Source: an uncultured Mycoplasmatota bacterium
GTDB lineage: Bacteria; Bacillota_I; Bacilli_A; RF39; UBA660
Direction: 5' to 3'
Assembly: GCA_946528555.1 (NCBI GenBank)
Contig: CAMMYS010000008.1
Span: 1 to 13,673, forward strand
DNA length: 13,673 nucleotides
Shown: positions 6,195 through 13,554 of the stretch, one piece after another
Numbering within the stretch: position 1 is the stretch's first letter
How the letters are laid out: each line of letters begins with the position of its first letter
Notes under the pieces: model-generated
Seen by the model: only the letters and a program-made list of their open reading frames with translations
Database searches by the model: none
What the model was told of the DNA's origin: nothing
Position numbers and translations under genes: made by a program

Positions 6195-6992
6195 ATGAAA
6201 AAGATTATAGTTATAACTGGAGCATCTTCTGGTATGGGAAAAGAATTCTTGCTTCAAATATTAGAAAAAGAAAAAAATATTGATGAAGTGTGGGCAATAG
6301 CTAGAAGAGAAGATAGACTAAAAGAATTAAAAAAAGAAGTTAGTGATAAAATTGTTCCAATTAAATTAGATTTAAGTAAAGAAGAAGATTTATTAAAATA
6401 TAATAAAAGATTAGAACAAGAAAATCCAAATATTATAATACTTGCTAATTGTGCAGGATTTGGAGTATTTGATCACTCTGAAAATGTTGACACAAGTATT
6501 AAATTAAATATGATTGATTTAAACTGTAAAGCACCTGTTGCTATGATAGATTATAGTTTACCATATATGAAAAAGGGCTCTAAAATAATGAATATAGTAT
6601 CTTGTGCTAGTTTTCAACCTATTCCATATATAAATGACTATGCATCTACAAAAGCTTTCTTATTATCTTATTCTAGGGCTTTAAATAAAGAATTAAAATA
6701 TAAAAATATTCATGTTTTAGCAGTAACTCCTTATTGGACCAAAACTGAATTCTTTGATAGAGCAATAGATGATAAAAAGAAAAAAGTAGTTATTAATTAT
6801 AATGCTATGTATGATCCTGCTAAAGTAATGGAATTGGCTATTAGAGATTTATATACTAATAAAGATATTTCTTGCTATGGATTTGTAAATAGAGGACAAA
6901 AATTATTAACAAAAATATTACCTCATTCATTAGTAATGAAAATATGGATGAGTGGGCAAAAATTAGATGGAACACCAGATATAAGGAAGTGA
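6195..6992 (+). CDS. Short-chain dehydrogenase/reductase (SDR)
   Basis: This 265-residue cytoplasmic NAD(P)-dependent oxidoreductase has a complete classical SDR active site: cofactor glycine motif TGASSGMG (8-15), NCAGFG (85-90), structural Asn N110, Ser S136 (or S139), and the YASTK catalytic pair Y149 and K153. The basic pair after the second strand (ARRED, 36-40) suggests NADPH preference (inference). The natural substrate cannot be read. The region after residue 170 follows the usual VTPYWTKTEFF pattern. Start: ATG 6183 is in frame four codons upstream, but GGTGA at 6185-6189 fits ATG 6195, which also begins directly with the first beta strand. The TGA stop is followed by an in-frame TAA. 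The next gene begins four bases later, so they form one operon. Confidence 0.88.
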   Translation: MKKIIVITGASSGMGKEFLLQILEKEKNIDEVWAIARREDRLKELKKEVSDKIVPIKLDLSKEEDLLKYNKRLEQENPNIIILANCAGFGVFDHSENVDTSIKLNMIDLNCKAPVAMIDYSLPYMKKGSKIMNIVSCASFQPIPYINDYASTKAFLLSYSRALNKELKYKNIHVLAVTPYWTKTEFFDRAIDDKKKKVVINYNAMYDPAKVMELAIRDLYTNKDISCYGFVNRGQKLLTKILPHSLVMKIWMSGQKLDGTPDIRK

Positions 6993-6996
6993 TAAT

Positions 6997-7587
6997 ATGT
7001 ATGATAAATATGTAAAAGACATAGTAGATTTATATGATAAAGAACAAGATGAATATGATGAATTAGAAAAGAAAGAACTACCTCACGAAAAAGAACATGA
7101 GGAAGAAGATAAAATAGCAAAAAAATATGATAAATTAATTTTAGATATTAATAAAAAATATAATATTATATTTAGATATGATTTAGTTGACGCTTGGGGA
7201 GTTCAAATATCTACATTAGTAATAACAAATGATAAAAAAGATAATGTATGGTGTGTATATAACAATGAAGATCAAAAAGAAGAATTAGAAAATAGTTATT
7301 TTACTGTAGATAGTAATAAAGTATTAAATGTTATTTCTAAATATGAAGAAAAATTACATAATGTTAAAAACATAGAGACACATGAACAAGTAGAAGATGG
7401 CTATTTTAATAATTTCTATTTTAATATAAGTGGAGATATTTATACTTTTAATTTAGATAATTTAGGTGTATGGAATGATAAAATAACAGAAGATACTAAA
7501 TTATTTTTAGATTTAATTAGTGATATAAGAGAAGTATTAATTAAAGATGTTAAAAATCTAGATAGATGTTTAACAATAGGATATTAA
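6997..7587 (+). CDS. Unknown soluble protein, second gene of the SDR operon
   Basis: This 196-residue protein is not a family I recognise. The first 45 residues are highly charged and probably coiled-coil or extended helix (DLYDKEQDEYDELEKKE, then an HEKEHEEEDK stretch). Residues 55-100 and 135-160 alternate hydrophobic and polar residues with aromatic positions (RYDLVDAWGVQISTLVI, NVWCVYNN, FNNFYFNISGDIYTFNL), which looks like mixed alpha/beta. There is no membrane segment or signal peptide. ATG 6997 is four bases after the SDR stop, and AAGGAAG in the end of the SDR gene provides the ribosome-binding site. Co-transcription is near certain; a functional link to the dehydrogenase is only suggested by this. 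Confidence 0.75.
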   Translation: MYDKYVKDIVDLYDKEQDEYDELEKKELPHEKEHEEEDKIAKKYDKLILDINKKYNIIFRYDLVDAWGVQISTLVITNDKKDNVWCVYNNEDQKEELENSYFTVDSNKVLNVISKYEEKLHNVKNIETHEQVEDGYFNNFYFNISGDIYTFNLDNLGVWNDKITEDTKLFLDLISDIREVLIKDVKNLDRCLTIGY

Positions 7588-7609
7588 TATTTACTAAAAT
7601 TAATAAATG

Positions 7610-7618
7610 TGGTAATAT
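7610..7618 (+). promoter_or_regulatory. Weak extended -10 before the metal exporter gene
   Basis: TGG plus TAATAT (7613-7618) resembles the other extended -10 boxes but matches the consensus hexamer at only four positions. The exporter gene may instead be read through from the SDR operon, 56 bases upstream. Confidence 0.3.
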
Positions 7619-7643
7619 ATAACGAGTTTTTGGAGGGATTAGT

Positions 7644-8486
7644 ATGATAGATGTAATATTAGATGGTTTATTAGATACATTAAAAATAATGCCATACTTA
7701 TTTATTGCTTTTTTAATATTAGAATATTTAGAACATAAAATAAGCAATAAAGATAAAAAAATATTATCTAAAAATCATAAAGTAGGTCCATTAGTAGGTT
7801 CATTATTAGGAGGTCTTCCTCAATGTGGATTTAGTGCTATGGCATCAAATCTATTTTCTAGAAGAGTTATTACTATTGGTACTTTAATAGCAATTTATTT
7901 ATCTACAAGTGATGAAATGTTGCCTATAATGATTAGTCAAAAAGTACCATTTATTGAAATAATAAAAATTATAGGTATAAAAGTATTAATAGGTATTATA
8001 GTAGGTTACATTATTGATTTAATTACTATTAAAAGTAAAACTATAAAAATAACTGAAATAGAAAAAATGTGTGATGAAGAACATTGCCATTGTAATGAAG
8101 ATGGTATATTTAAATCTAGTATTAAACATACTATTAACATTTCATTCTTTATATTATTAGTTAATGTTGGAATAGGATTAATAATTTATTTCATTGGAGA
8201 AGATGCATTAACTAATTTTATGAGTCAAAAAAACTTATTATCATATTTCATAGCTAGTTTAGTAGGATTGATACCTAATTGTGCAGCTAGTGTAATAATT
8301 ACACAAGTATATTTATTAAAATTAATTAGTTTTGGAACATTATTATCTGGATTATTAACTGGTAGTGGTATAGGAATACTATTATTATTTAAAACTAATA
8401 AAAATATAAAAGAAAATATAAAAATATTATGTATTGTTTATTTTGTAGGAGTAATTGTAGGAATAATAGCAGATCTATTAATATAG
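7644..8486 (+). CDS. Putative 10-TM heavy-metal (manganese/arsenic-type) exporter
   Basis: This 280-residue polytopic membrane protein resembles the family annotated as putative manganese transporter/arsenic efflux protein (10TM heavy-metal exporter type). Two copies of a signature segment occur: GGLPQCGFSAMAS (56-68) and GLIPNCAASVIIT (208-220), each followed by a similar helix (ITIGTLIAIYL, ISFGTLLSGLL), which indicates an internally repeated fold. An acidic SDEMLP motif lies at 89-94. Between the halves, a cytoplasmic loop contains CDEEHCHC (143-150), a likely metal-binding cluster. GGAGGG precedes ATG 7644. The ion is an inference from family naming; no metal riboswitch is visible in the short leader. 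Confidence 0.75.
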   Translation: MIDVILDGLLDTLKIMPYLFIAFLILEYLEHKISNKDKKILSKNHKVGPLVGSLLGGLPQCGFSAMASNLFSRRVITIGTLIAIYLSTSDEMLPIMISQKVPFIEIIKIIGIKVLIGIIVGYIIDLITIKSKTIKITEIEKMCDEEHCHCNEDGIFKSSIKHTINISFFILLVNVGIGLIIYFIGEDALTNFMSQKNLLSYFIASLVGLIPNCAASVIITQVYLLKLISFGTLLSGLLTGSGIGILLLFKTNKNIKENIKILCIVYFVGVIVGIIADLLI

Positions 8487-8523
8487 ATTTGCTTTTATTA
8501 TGAGATTTTGTTAGTATAAAAGT

Positions 8524-9564
8524 ATGAAAACGAGAAAGAAATTAAGTGTAATTGTACCTGTTTATAATGTAGAAAAATATCTAAAAAGATGTTTAGATTC
8601 TTTAGTATGCCAAACATTAGATGATATAGAAGTAATATGTATAAATGATGGTTCTAAAGATAAATCATTAGATATTTTATTAAGATATGAAGAAAAATAT
8701 AAAGATATAATAAAAGTTATTAATAAAGAAAATGAAGGTGTATGGAAAGCACGATATGATGGTATTAAGAAGGCCACTGGTGAATATATTGGTTTTGTAG
8801 ATAGCGATGACTATGTTAATGAAGAGTTTGCTTTAAAACTATATAGTAATGCTATTAGAAATGATTCAGATATTGCAGTATGTGGTTTTGATAGAATAGA
8901 TTTAGATACAAATAAATTATATTCTAGAGAAATGTGTAAAAGTAGTAAATATAACTTTGAAATAAAAAAGAAACCAAGTTATTTATTAATGCTTAATGGA
9001 GCACCATGGAATAAAATATATAAAAAAGAATTATTTGATAACATGTATAAAATGAATAATATACCAAGAGTATTAGATGATTTAATGTTTCAACAATTAT
9101 TATATGTACATGCTAAAAAGGTTACATTTGTTAACGAAAGTTTAATTTATTATATGATTAGAAAAGATTCAATTATGAATACAATAAATATGGACTTATT
9201 ACCATCTGTATATGATAGTATGATAGAAGTAAGAAATTATTATAAAGAAGAAAATAAATCTTTATTAGAATATATTGATACAAGTGCATTTTTACATATT
9301 GGTGTATCTTTAATGTATAGATTATCCAATAATAAAGATATTGATTTTAAAAAGTTATTAAAAGAGAATGATAAATATTTAAAAAAGAATTTTCCAAAAT
9401 ATAAGAAATCTAAATATATAAAATTACACTATATTCTTACACATGGTGGTGTTAATTTTAAATTATGGATAGTTAAAATTTTTTATAATTTAGGTTTGTT
9501 TAGACTATTCTTAAAAATGTATAAATTTATGATAAGAAAATTTCAAATAGATATAAAGTGGTAG
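8524..9564 (+). CDS. Family 2 (GT-A) glycosyltransferase, no clear ribosome-binding site
   Basis: This 346-residue glycosyltransferase has the GT2 motifs KLSVIVPVYNVEKYLKRCLDSL (6-27), VICINDGSKD (37-46), NKENEGVWKARYDGI (67-81) and the DXD site FVDSDDY (91-97). NDGS replaces the more common DDGS, as in many EpsJ-like capsule enzymes. The C-terminal half is helical and very basic, with aromatic-rich segments near the end (LWIVKIFYNLGLFRLFLKMYKF) that may bind the membrane as an amphipathic helix. Start: ATG 8524 begins the domain properly, but no Shine-Dalgarno precedes it; a TATAAA box (8515-8520) ends three bases before the ATG. It may be a nearly leaderless mRNA or be translated by coupling from the exporter, 37 bases upstream. 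Confidence 0.85.
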   Translation: MKTRKKLSVIVPVYNVEKYLKRCLDSLVCQTLDDIEVICINDGSKDKSLDILLRYEEKYKDIIKVINKENEGVWKARYDGIKKATGEYIGFVDSDDYVNEEFALKLYSNAIRNDSDIAVCGFDRIDLDTNKLYSREMCKSSKYNFEIKKKPSYLLMLNGAPWNKIYKKELFDNMYKMNNIPRVLDDLMFQQLLYVHAKKVTFVNESLIYYMIRKDSIMNTINMDLLPSVYDSMIEVRNYYKEENKSLLEYIDTSAFLHIGVSLMYRLSNNKDIDFKKLLKENDKYLKKNFPKYKKSKYIKLHYILTHGGVNFKLWIVKIFYNLGLFRLFLKMYKFMIRKFQIDIKW

Positions 9565-9568
9565 AAAT

Positions 9569-9596
9569 AAAAAGTAGATTTTAAATCTACTTTTTT
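9569..9596. terminator. Bidirectional terminator between converging genes
   Basis: AAAAAGTAGATTT (9569-9581) and AAATCTACTTTTT (9583-9595) are perfect complements around a single T. The A and T flanks give termination in both directions, and the stop codon of the minus-strand YbaK-like gene lies in the right edge. Confidence 0.85.
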
Positions 9597-10059
9597 AATA
9601 TTCAGAAACATCAATCCATTCTTTAAAATTAGAATATTTTTCTAGTTCTTCAATTGTTAATTCTATTGCAGAATTAGTACTTCCACATGCTGGAAAAACT
9701 GTTTCAAATCTTTTTAATGATTCATCTAAATAAACTTCAATTCCATCATTTATTGCAAATGGACAAACACCTCCAGGCGGATGACCAATTATATCTTCAA
9801 CTTCATCGAATTTTAACATGTGAGCTTTTTCATGAAAGAAAGCTTTATACTTTGAATTGCTAATTTTAGCATCACCTGCTAGAACAATTAAAATATATTT
9901 TTCTTTTAATCTAAAAGACATAGTTTTAGCAATTCTTTTACCTTCAGTATTTAATGCTTGTGCTGCTAATTCAACAGTAGCACTACTAACATCAAATTCT
10001 TTTATTCTATTTTCCATCTTGTATTTTTTAAAATATTGTTTAACTTTATCGACTGCCAT
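9595..10059 (-). CDS. YbaK/EbsC-family protein (aminoacyl-tRNA deacylase-like)
   Basis: This 154-residue protein is a single YbaK/ProX-type editing domain. The typical marks are the conserved Lys in RIAKTMSFR (K45), the GHPPGGVCPF motif (92-101) and FPACGSTNSAIELT (122-135). Members hydrolyse mischarged aminoacyl-tRNA (for example Cys-tRNAPro) in trans; the exact tRNA substrate here is inferred only at family level. Its ATG overlaps the stop of the upstream S26-like gene as TAATG, and the AAGGAG ribosome-binding site lies within the last codons of that gene, so translation is coupled. The downstream end is the shared terminator at 9569-9596. Confidence 0.88.
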   Translation of the reverse strand: MAVDKVKQYFKKYKMENRIKEFDVSSATVELAAQALNTEGKRIAKTMSFRLKEKYILIVLAGDAKISNSKYKAFFHEKAHMLKFDEVEDIIGHPPGGVCPFAINDGIEVYLDESLKRFETVFPACGSTNSAIELTIEELEKYSNFKEWIDVSEY

Positions 10060-10550
10060 TATTTCTCCTTTGTAAATGCAATAAATAATAAGAATAAAAT
10101 TGCTGTTATAATCATTGCTATTGGGCTCATTAAGAAATTAAATATTCCTCCAACAGCACCAAAATTCTTATATGCAGAACCCAAAACATCAGTGCTTTCC
10201 ACTATTATTTGATCTTCTGGAGCAGTATCCATTGAATTACCCATATAGTATTTAGATGTAGAAGTCTTACAAACTGTTCCAAGTCTATAAGAAGTATTGT
10301 ATTTATATAAAACAACTTGTGATGTTGTGTAATATGTTTCTTCTTTGACTATTATTAAATCATTTTTTTCATATTCTGGAGCCATGTTATCTTCTAGATT
10401 GACAAATGTTGTATAACCTCCTAAAAATGCAAAATCACTATCTCTACTTGCTTTATATACTACACAATAAATTGTATATAATAAGAAAAATAACATTATT
10501 GCTAATATAATTCCTATAATAACTGTAAAAACTGGATTCCCTTTTTTCAT
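10059..10550 (-). CDS. Signal peptidase I-like (S26/SipW type) membrane protein lacking catalytic residues
   Basis: This 163-residue protein has a membrane helix at 9-31, an extracytoplasmic domain and a second helix at 143-160, the usual plan of SipW-like signal peptidases. The region NLEDNMAPEYEKNDLIIVK (51-69) matches the S26 box where Ser-Met-X-Pro is expected, but Asn55 stands in the place of the catalytic Ser. In the later box, TSYRLG (86-91) takes the place of the THR-type motif, so the general base is replaced by Tyr. MGNSMDTAPEDQIIVESTDVLG (103-124) corresponds to the GDN-type third box. It is therefore probably an inactive homologue, perhaps a scaffold or regulator. Start: a TTG is in frame five codons upstream, but GGAAGGTGA fits ATG 10550. 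It is operonic with YbaK/EbsC by TAATG overlap. The assignment rests on motif reading only. Confidence 0.6.
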   Translation of the reverse strand: MKKGNPVFTVIIGIILAIMLFFLLYTIYCVVYKASRDSDFAFLGGYTTFVNLEDNMAPEYEKNDLIIVKEETYYTTSQVVLYKYNTSYRLGTVCKTSTSKYYMGNSMDTAPEDQIIVESTDVLGSAYKNFGAVGGIFNFLMSPIAMIITAILFLLFIAFTKEK

Positions 10551-10574
10551 ATTTTCACCTTCCAAACTAAAATA

Positions 10575-10583
10575 ATTGTATCA
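10575..10583 (-). promoter_or_regulatory. Extended -10 promoter of the S26-like/YbaK operon
   Basis: On the minus strand TGA plus TACAAT (five of six consensus bases) lies 24 bases before ATG 10550, after the terminator of the preceding gene. No -35 is evident. Confidence 0.5.
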
Positions 10584-10593
10584 AAATTAAAAT

Positions 10594-10620
10594 AAAAAAG
10601 GAATATAAATATTCCTTTTT
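10594..10620 (-). terminator. Rho-independent terminator of the large mosaic gene
   Basis: The arms AAAAAGGAATA (10595-10605) and TATTCCTTTTT (10610-10620) pair perfectly over 11 positions around TAAA. On the minus strand the hairpin is followed by a T run (the A run 10594-10599). The stop codon of the large gene begins within the stem. Confidence 0.85.
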
Positions 10621-13480
10621 ATTTATTATATCCGTAATCTTCTTTTTCACTTTCTTCATCTTTCTTTTTGATGATAGAATGTGCACCTAAAGAAGCTGCT
10701 CCAAGAGCCATTCCAATACCAGAGGCAATACCCATTGTTTTAAGTGTTTTATTTTCAGGTTGTACTTCAACCTCTTTATTTAATGTATCTATATTTACAA
10801 TAGGGGCTTTTTCAATTGGAACCTCAAGATATTCATTTGGAGATGCATCTTCAATAGTTTGATCTACATCTTCAATAATAGCATCACTTGTAGTATTTAT
10901 ATTTGGTTCTGGTTTATTTTCAGTGCTTAATAATTGAGTATTTGTTTTACCAGAAGGAGTAACATGAGATCCACCATCAATTTCAGGCTCAGTTCTATTT
11001 TCAATAATACTAGGTTCGGTTTTAGGCTCTTCTTTTATTTGTGGAGTTGTTGGTCGCTCTTGTGTTATAGGGCCCTCATGTTGAGGAGTATGAGCGGGAG
11101 CCTCAGTCTTATGTTCCATTGTTTGTGTGTTACCTGGAGAAGCTGGCGCATCATTACGTGGCCCACTATCATCAGTGCCTCCTACAGGAGGATTATTACC
11201 AGCTGGATTTTGTTCTTCAGGTGCTTCACTAGTTGATTCTGGAGTTGTTGGTTCGTTTAATTTATTATAGTAATCATTTATTAATCCTTTATAGTCTTTA
11301 GACACATCTATATAATCTGAATATGGACTTAAATCTAAATTGAAATCCGCATTAAATGTTAAGTTTCCATCTGTATCTTGAACAGGATTAGCATACATTG
11401 AAGTTACTTGATCAACAGCACTATTAATAATTTCTTGCGCTACTTGAACAACAGGAGCAAATCCTTCTAATACTCCTTTATATGTATTTAATACTTGTTT
11501 TATTTCTTTATATTTAGCAAGTTGATCTCTATATGGTTGTATTTCACTCTCTGGTGGTTCTTGATGTTCTCCTGTTTTTACAAATTGTCCCGTTTTTTCA
11601 TCTGTATAACCATCATCTACCATATGTCTTGAAGCTTCTAATTGTCTAACTTTAGTATCAGTTTCATCAATTTTAGTTTGCATTTCTGTAAGAGCAGCAG
11701 ATAGTTCAGGCAATTTGCTATCATCAAGTTCACCTAGAGTAGCTAATCCACCATATTCAGTTCCGCCCACGGCATTTATACTAGCTGCGGCATTATCAAT
11801 GTAATCTTTAATAATACCCATTGCTGTTTTAACAGAGTCTTGAATAAATGTAGCTGCTTTAACATTAGCATTTAATAAGTTCTGTACATTTGACATATTA
11901 AGGTTAACATCATCCCAAACGCCACCTTGCAATATATTTGATGCTCCTATACCAGACATAAAATCTGCTACAGAAGCATTTAAAGCTGTTGCTTTATTAA
12001 CCTCTTCATCTAAAGCTGGAATTATAGAATTAACAGCACTATCCAAAGAACTGATACTTAATTTTCCAACATTACCAGCTTCAGCTTTAGTTCCAAGAAT
12101 ATTTTTTAAATCACCATATCTTTCATTACTCATCAATGAATTTTTTGTTGTATTTAATAATTCAGCAGAAGCATTTTTTAATTGCTCTAATTGTTCAGCT
12201 ACACTAGGATTAGTAGTTGCAAACATATTGCTAATACCATCTGATAGTGAAGCAGAAGCAATTTGAGATGAACACTCATCCATTTGGAAAATTGCATTAG
12301 CAATTCCATAAATAGCTTCAGTTTCAGAACTAATATTTCCATATAATAAGTTTGTTACTGTTCCATAGTAATTAGTAGCTCCATACATAGCTCCTAAAAT
12401 ACTGGCTTCATGATCTGATTCTCTATTATAAGCAACATCAGTATGTTCAGTAATTTTAGATCTAATATTTTCCATTGAGTTACTTACAAATGATAAATTT
12501 GAAGCAAGAGTTGTTTCTCCTTCTTGAGTTCCATATGTAGAAGCAAAAGCTTTTAAATCTCCACCATTATTTTTTAATTCAGTATATAATTCTTCTGGCG
12601 AAAGAACTTTCATTTTATAATCTTTACCATTTAAATCACAATCAACCCAAGTTTTAGTAGCTGGGTCATATTTTTGCATTTTTACAAAAGAACTCGTATC
12701 AATTTCTCCACGACCAGCAAGCCATTCAATACCATTATCATTTAATATACTAACTCGGTAATCGCCATGTACTCCCGATTCACCTGTTATTAATATTGTA
12801 TTATGGCCATGAGTTGCCATATAGTTGATATCATCAACCATTTCATCATAATTTTCATAACTAACATGTTTATCTGGAATATAATTAACAACAAGGACAT
12901 TACCTTTCATATTTTCAGAAACACCATTATAATGTCTTGCTCCTAAATTTGTAACTTCTTTTTTATCCAAAGAACCATGAGTCATTACTGATTGAACATA
13001 TGAATGTGTATAAGAATCACAATTTATAACTCTAACATCTATATTTGAATGCTCACTTGAAACTATTCCAGCAGCATACATTCCTGATTCACCGCTACCA
13101 CTAAATGTCATAACACCAACATTAGTAACATTAACACCATTTTTTAATGCTGTATTAACTACGCTTGGTACTGTAGCTGCAGTAGAACCTCCATATCTAT
13201 CTGCAAAAACTAATATTGTTCCTTCTGGAGCTTTTCCACTTAAAATAGTTCCGTTAATATAATCACTATAGTTACCAGTACCACTTTGAGGATTCTGCCA
13301 ATCTGATCCCATTCCTGGATACATACCAACTACAGCTGATGCGTTACTAGCACTTGGTGGTAAATAAACAGAACCACTTCCATTTGTATTGACCATGTAA
13401 TAACCAGTTCCCTTAGGAGTACTAACAGGTTTAACATTTCTATATCCTAATTCTCTATATGCATTAATTAATTCATCCAT
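10619..13480 (-). CDS. Large mosaic protein: alpha/beta-hydrolase-like domain, helical region, Pro-rich linker, C-terminal TM
   Basis: This 953-residue protein is of a kind I do not recognise as a whole. Residues 1-260 read as an alpha/beta-hydrolase fold: a strand run to VVGMYPGMGSDW (50-61), ILVFADRYGG, then a nucleophile-elbow-like VMTFSGSGESG with probable Ser127, Asp203 in NYIPDKHVSYENY and His238 in TGESGVHGDYR. Residues 295-700 are long Ala/Asn/Ser-rich helices, including a GGVWDDVNLNMSNVQNLL segment (519-536) that recalls WXG/LXG-type proteins of type VII secretion. Residues 742-900 are a Pro/Glu/Thr-rich linker, and 912-938 is one membrane helix followed by a KKKDEESEKED tail. There is no N-terminal signal peptide. 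TTG 13492 and GTG 13489 are also in frame, but GGTGA (13490-13486) fits ATG 13480. It is monocistronic, with a terminator directly after the stop. Hydrolase and secretion roles are inferences. Confidence 0.75.
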   Translation of the reverse strand: MDELINAYRELGYRNVKPVSTPKGTGYYMVNTNGSGSVYLPPSASNASAVVGMYPGMGSDWQNPQSGTGNYSDYINGTILSGKAPEGTILVFADRYGGSTAATVPSVVNTALKNGVNVTNVGVMTFSGSGESGMYAAGIVSSEHSNIDVRVINCDSYTHSYVQSVMTHGSLDKKEVTNLGARHYNGVSENMKGNVLVVNYIPDKHVSYENYDEMVDDINYMATHGHNTILITGESGVHGDYRVSILNDNGIEWLAGRGEIDTSSFVKMQKYDPATKTWVDCDLNGKDYKMKVLSPEELYTELKNNGGDLKAFASTYGTQEGETTLASNLSFVSNSMENIRSKITEHTDVAYNRESDHEASILGAMYGATNYYGTVTNLLYGNISSETEAIYGIANAIFQMDECSSQIASASLSDGISNMFATTNPSVAEQLEQLKNASAELLNTTKNSLMSNERYGDLKNILGTKAEAGNVGKLSISSLDSAVNSIIPALDEEVNKATALNASVADFMSGIGASNILQGGVWDDVNLNMSNVQNLLNANVKAATFIQDSVKTAMGIIKDYIDNAAASINAVGGTEYGGLATLGELDDSKLPELSAALTEMQTKIDETDTKVRQLEASRHMVDDGYTDEKTGQFVKTGEHQEPPESEIQPYRDQLAKYKEIKQVLNTYKGVLEGFAPVVQVAQEIINSAVDQVTSMYANPVQDTDGNLTFNADFNLDLSPYSDYIDVSKDYKGLINDYYNKLNEPTTPESTSEAPEEQNPAGNNPPVGGTDDSGPRNDAPASPGNTQTMEHKTEAPAHTPQHEGPITQERPTTPQIKEEPKTEPSIIENRTEPEIDGGSHVTPSGKTNTQLLSTENKPEPNINTTSDAIIEDVDQTIEDASPNEYLEVPIEKAPIVNIDTLNKEVEVQPENKTLKTMGIASGIGMALGAASLGAHSIIKKKDEESEKEDYGYNK

Positions 13481-13496
13481 ATTGTTCACCAATAAT

Positions 13497-13505
13497 AATA
13501 TACCA
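13497..13505 (-). promoter_or_regulatory. Extended -10 promoter of the large mosaic gene
   Basis: On the minus strand TGG plus TATATT (five of six bases) lies six bases before the GGTGA ribosome-binding site. The predicted start is around 13490, so the TTG at 13492 cannot be the start codon. Confidence 0.5.
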
Positions 13506-13531
13506 AATTATTAAATAAAAATAAATTGTTA

Positions 13532-13540
13532 TGTTATAAT
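13532..13540 (+). promoter_or_regulatory. Extended -10 promoter of the right-edge gene
   Basis: TGT plus TATAAT (13535-13540) is a consensus extended -10, six bases before GAGGT at 13547-13551. It faces away from the promoter of the large mosaic gene across about 27 bases. Confidence 0.6.
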
Positions 13541-13554
13541 TATTATGAGGTCAT

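Noticed and set aside
7582..7605. Hairpin TATTAAT/ATTAATA as a terminator after the 196-residue gene
   Set aside because: Stem has only A-T pairs, a ten-base loop and no T run.
7588..7643. Metal riboswitch upstream of the exporter
   Set aside because: Only 56 bases are available, with no paired structure or terminator of the expected kind.
8473..8494. Small hairpin ATCTAT/ATAGAT at the end of the exporter gene as a terminator
   Set aside because: Six base pairs with one G-C each side and a broken T run. Too weak to call, though it might attenuate readthrough.
10668..11236. Plus-strand open frames inside the large minus-strand gene
   Set aside because: They lack ribosome-binding sites and domain features and are explained by the codon pattern of the opposite strand.
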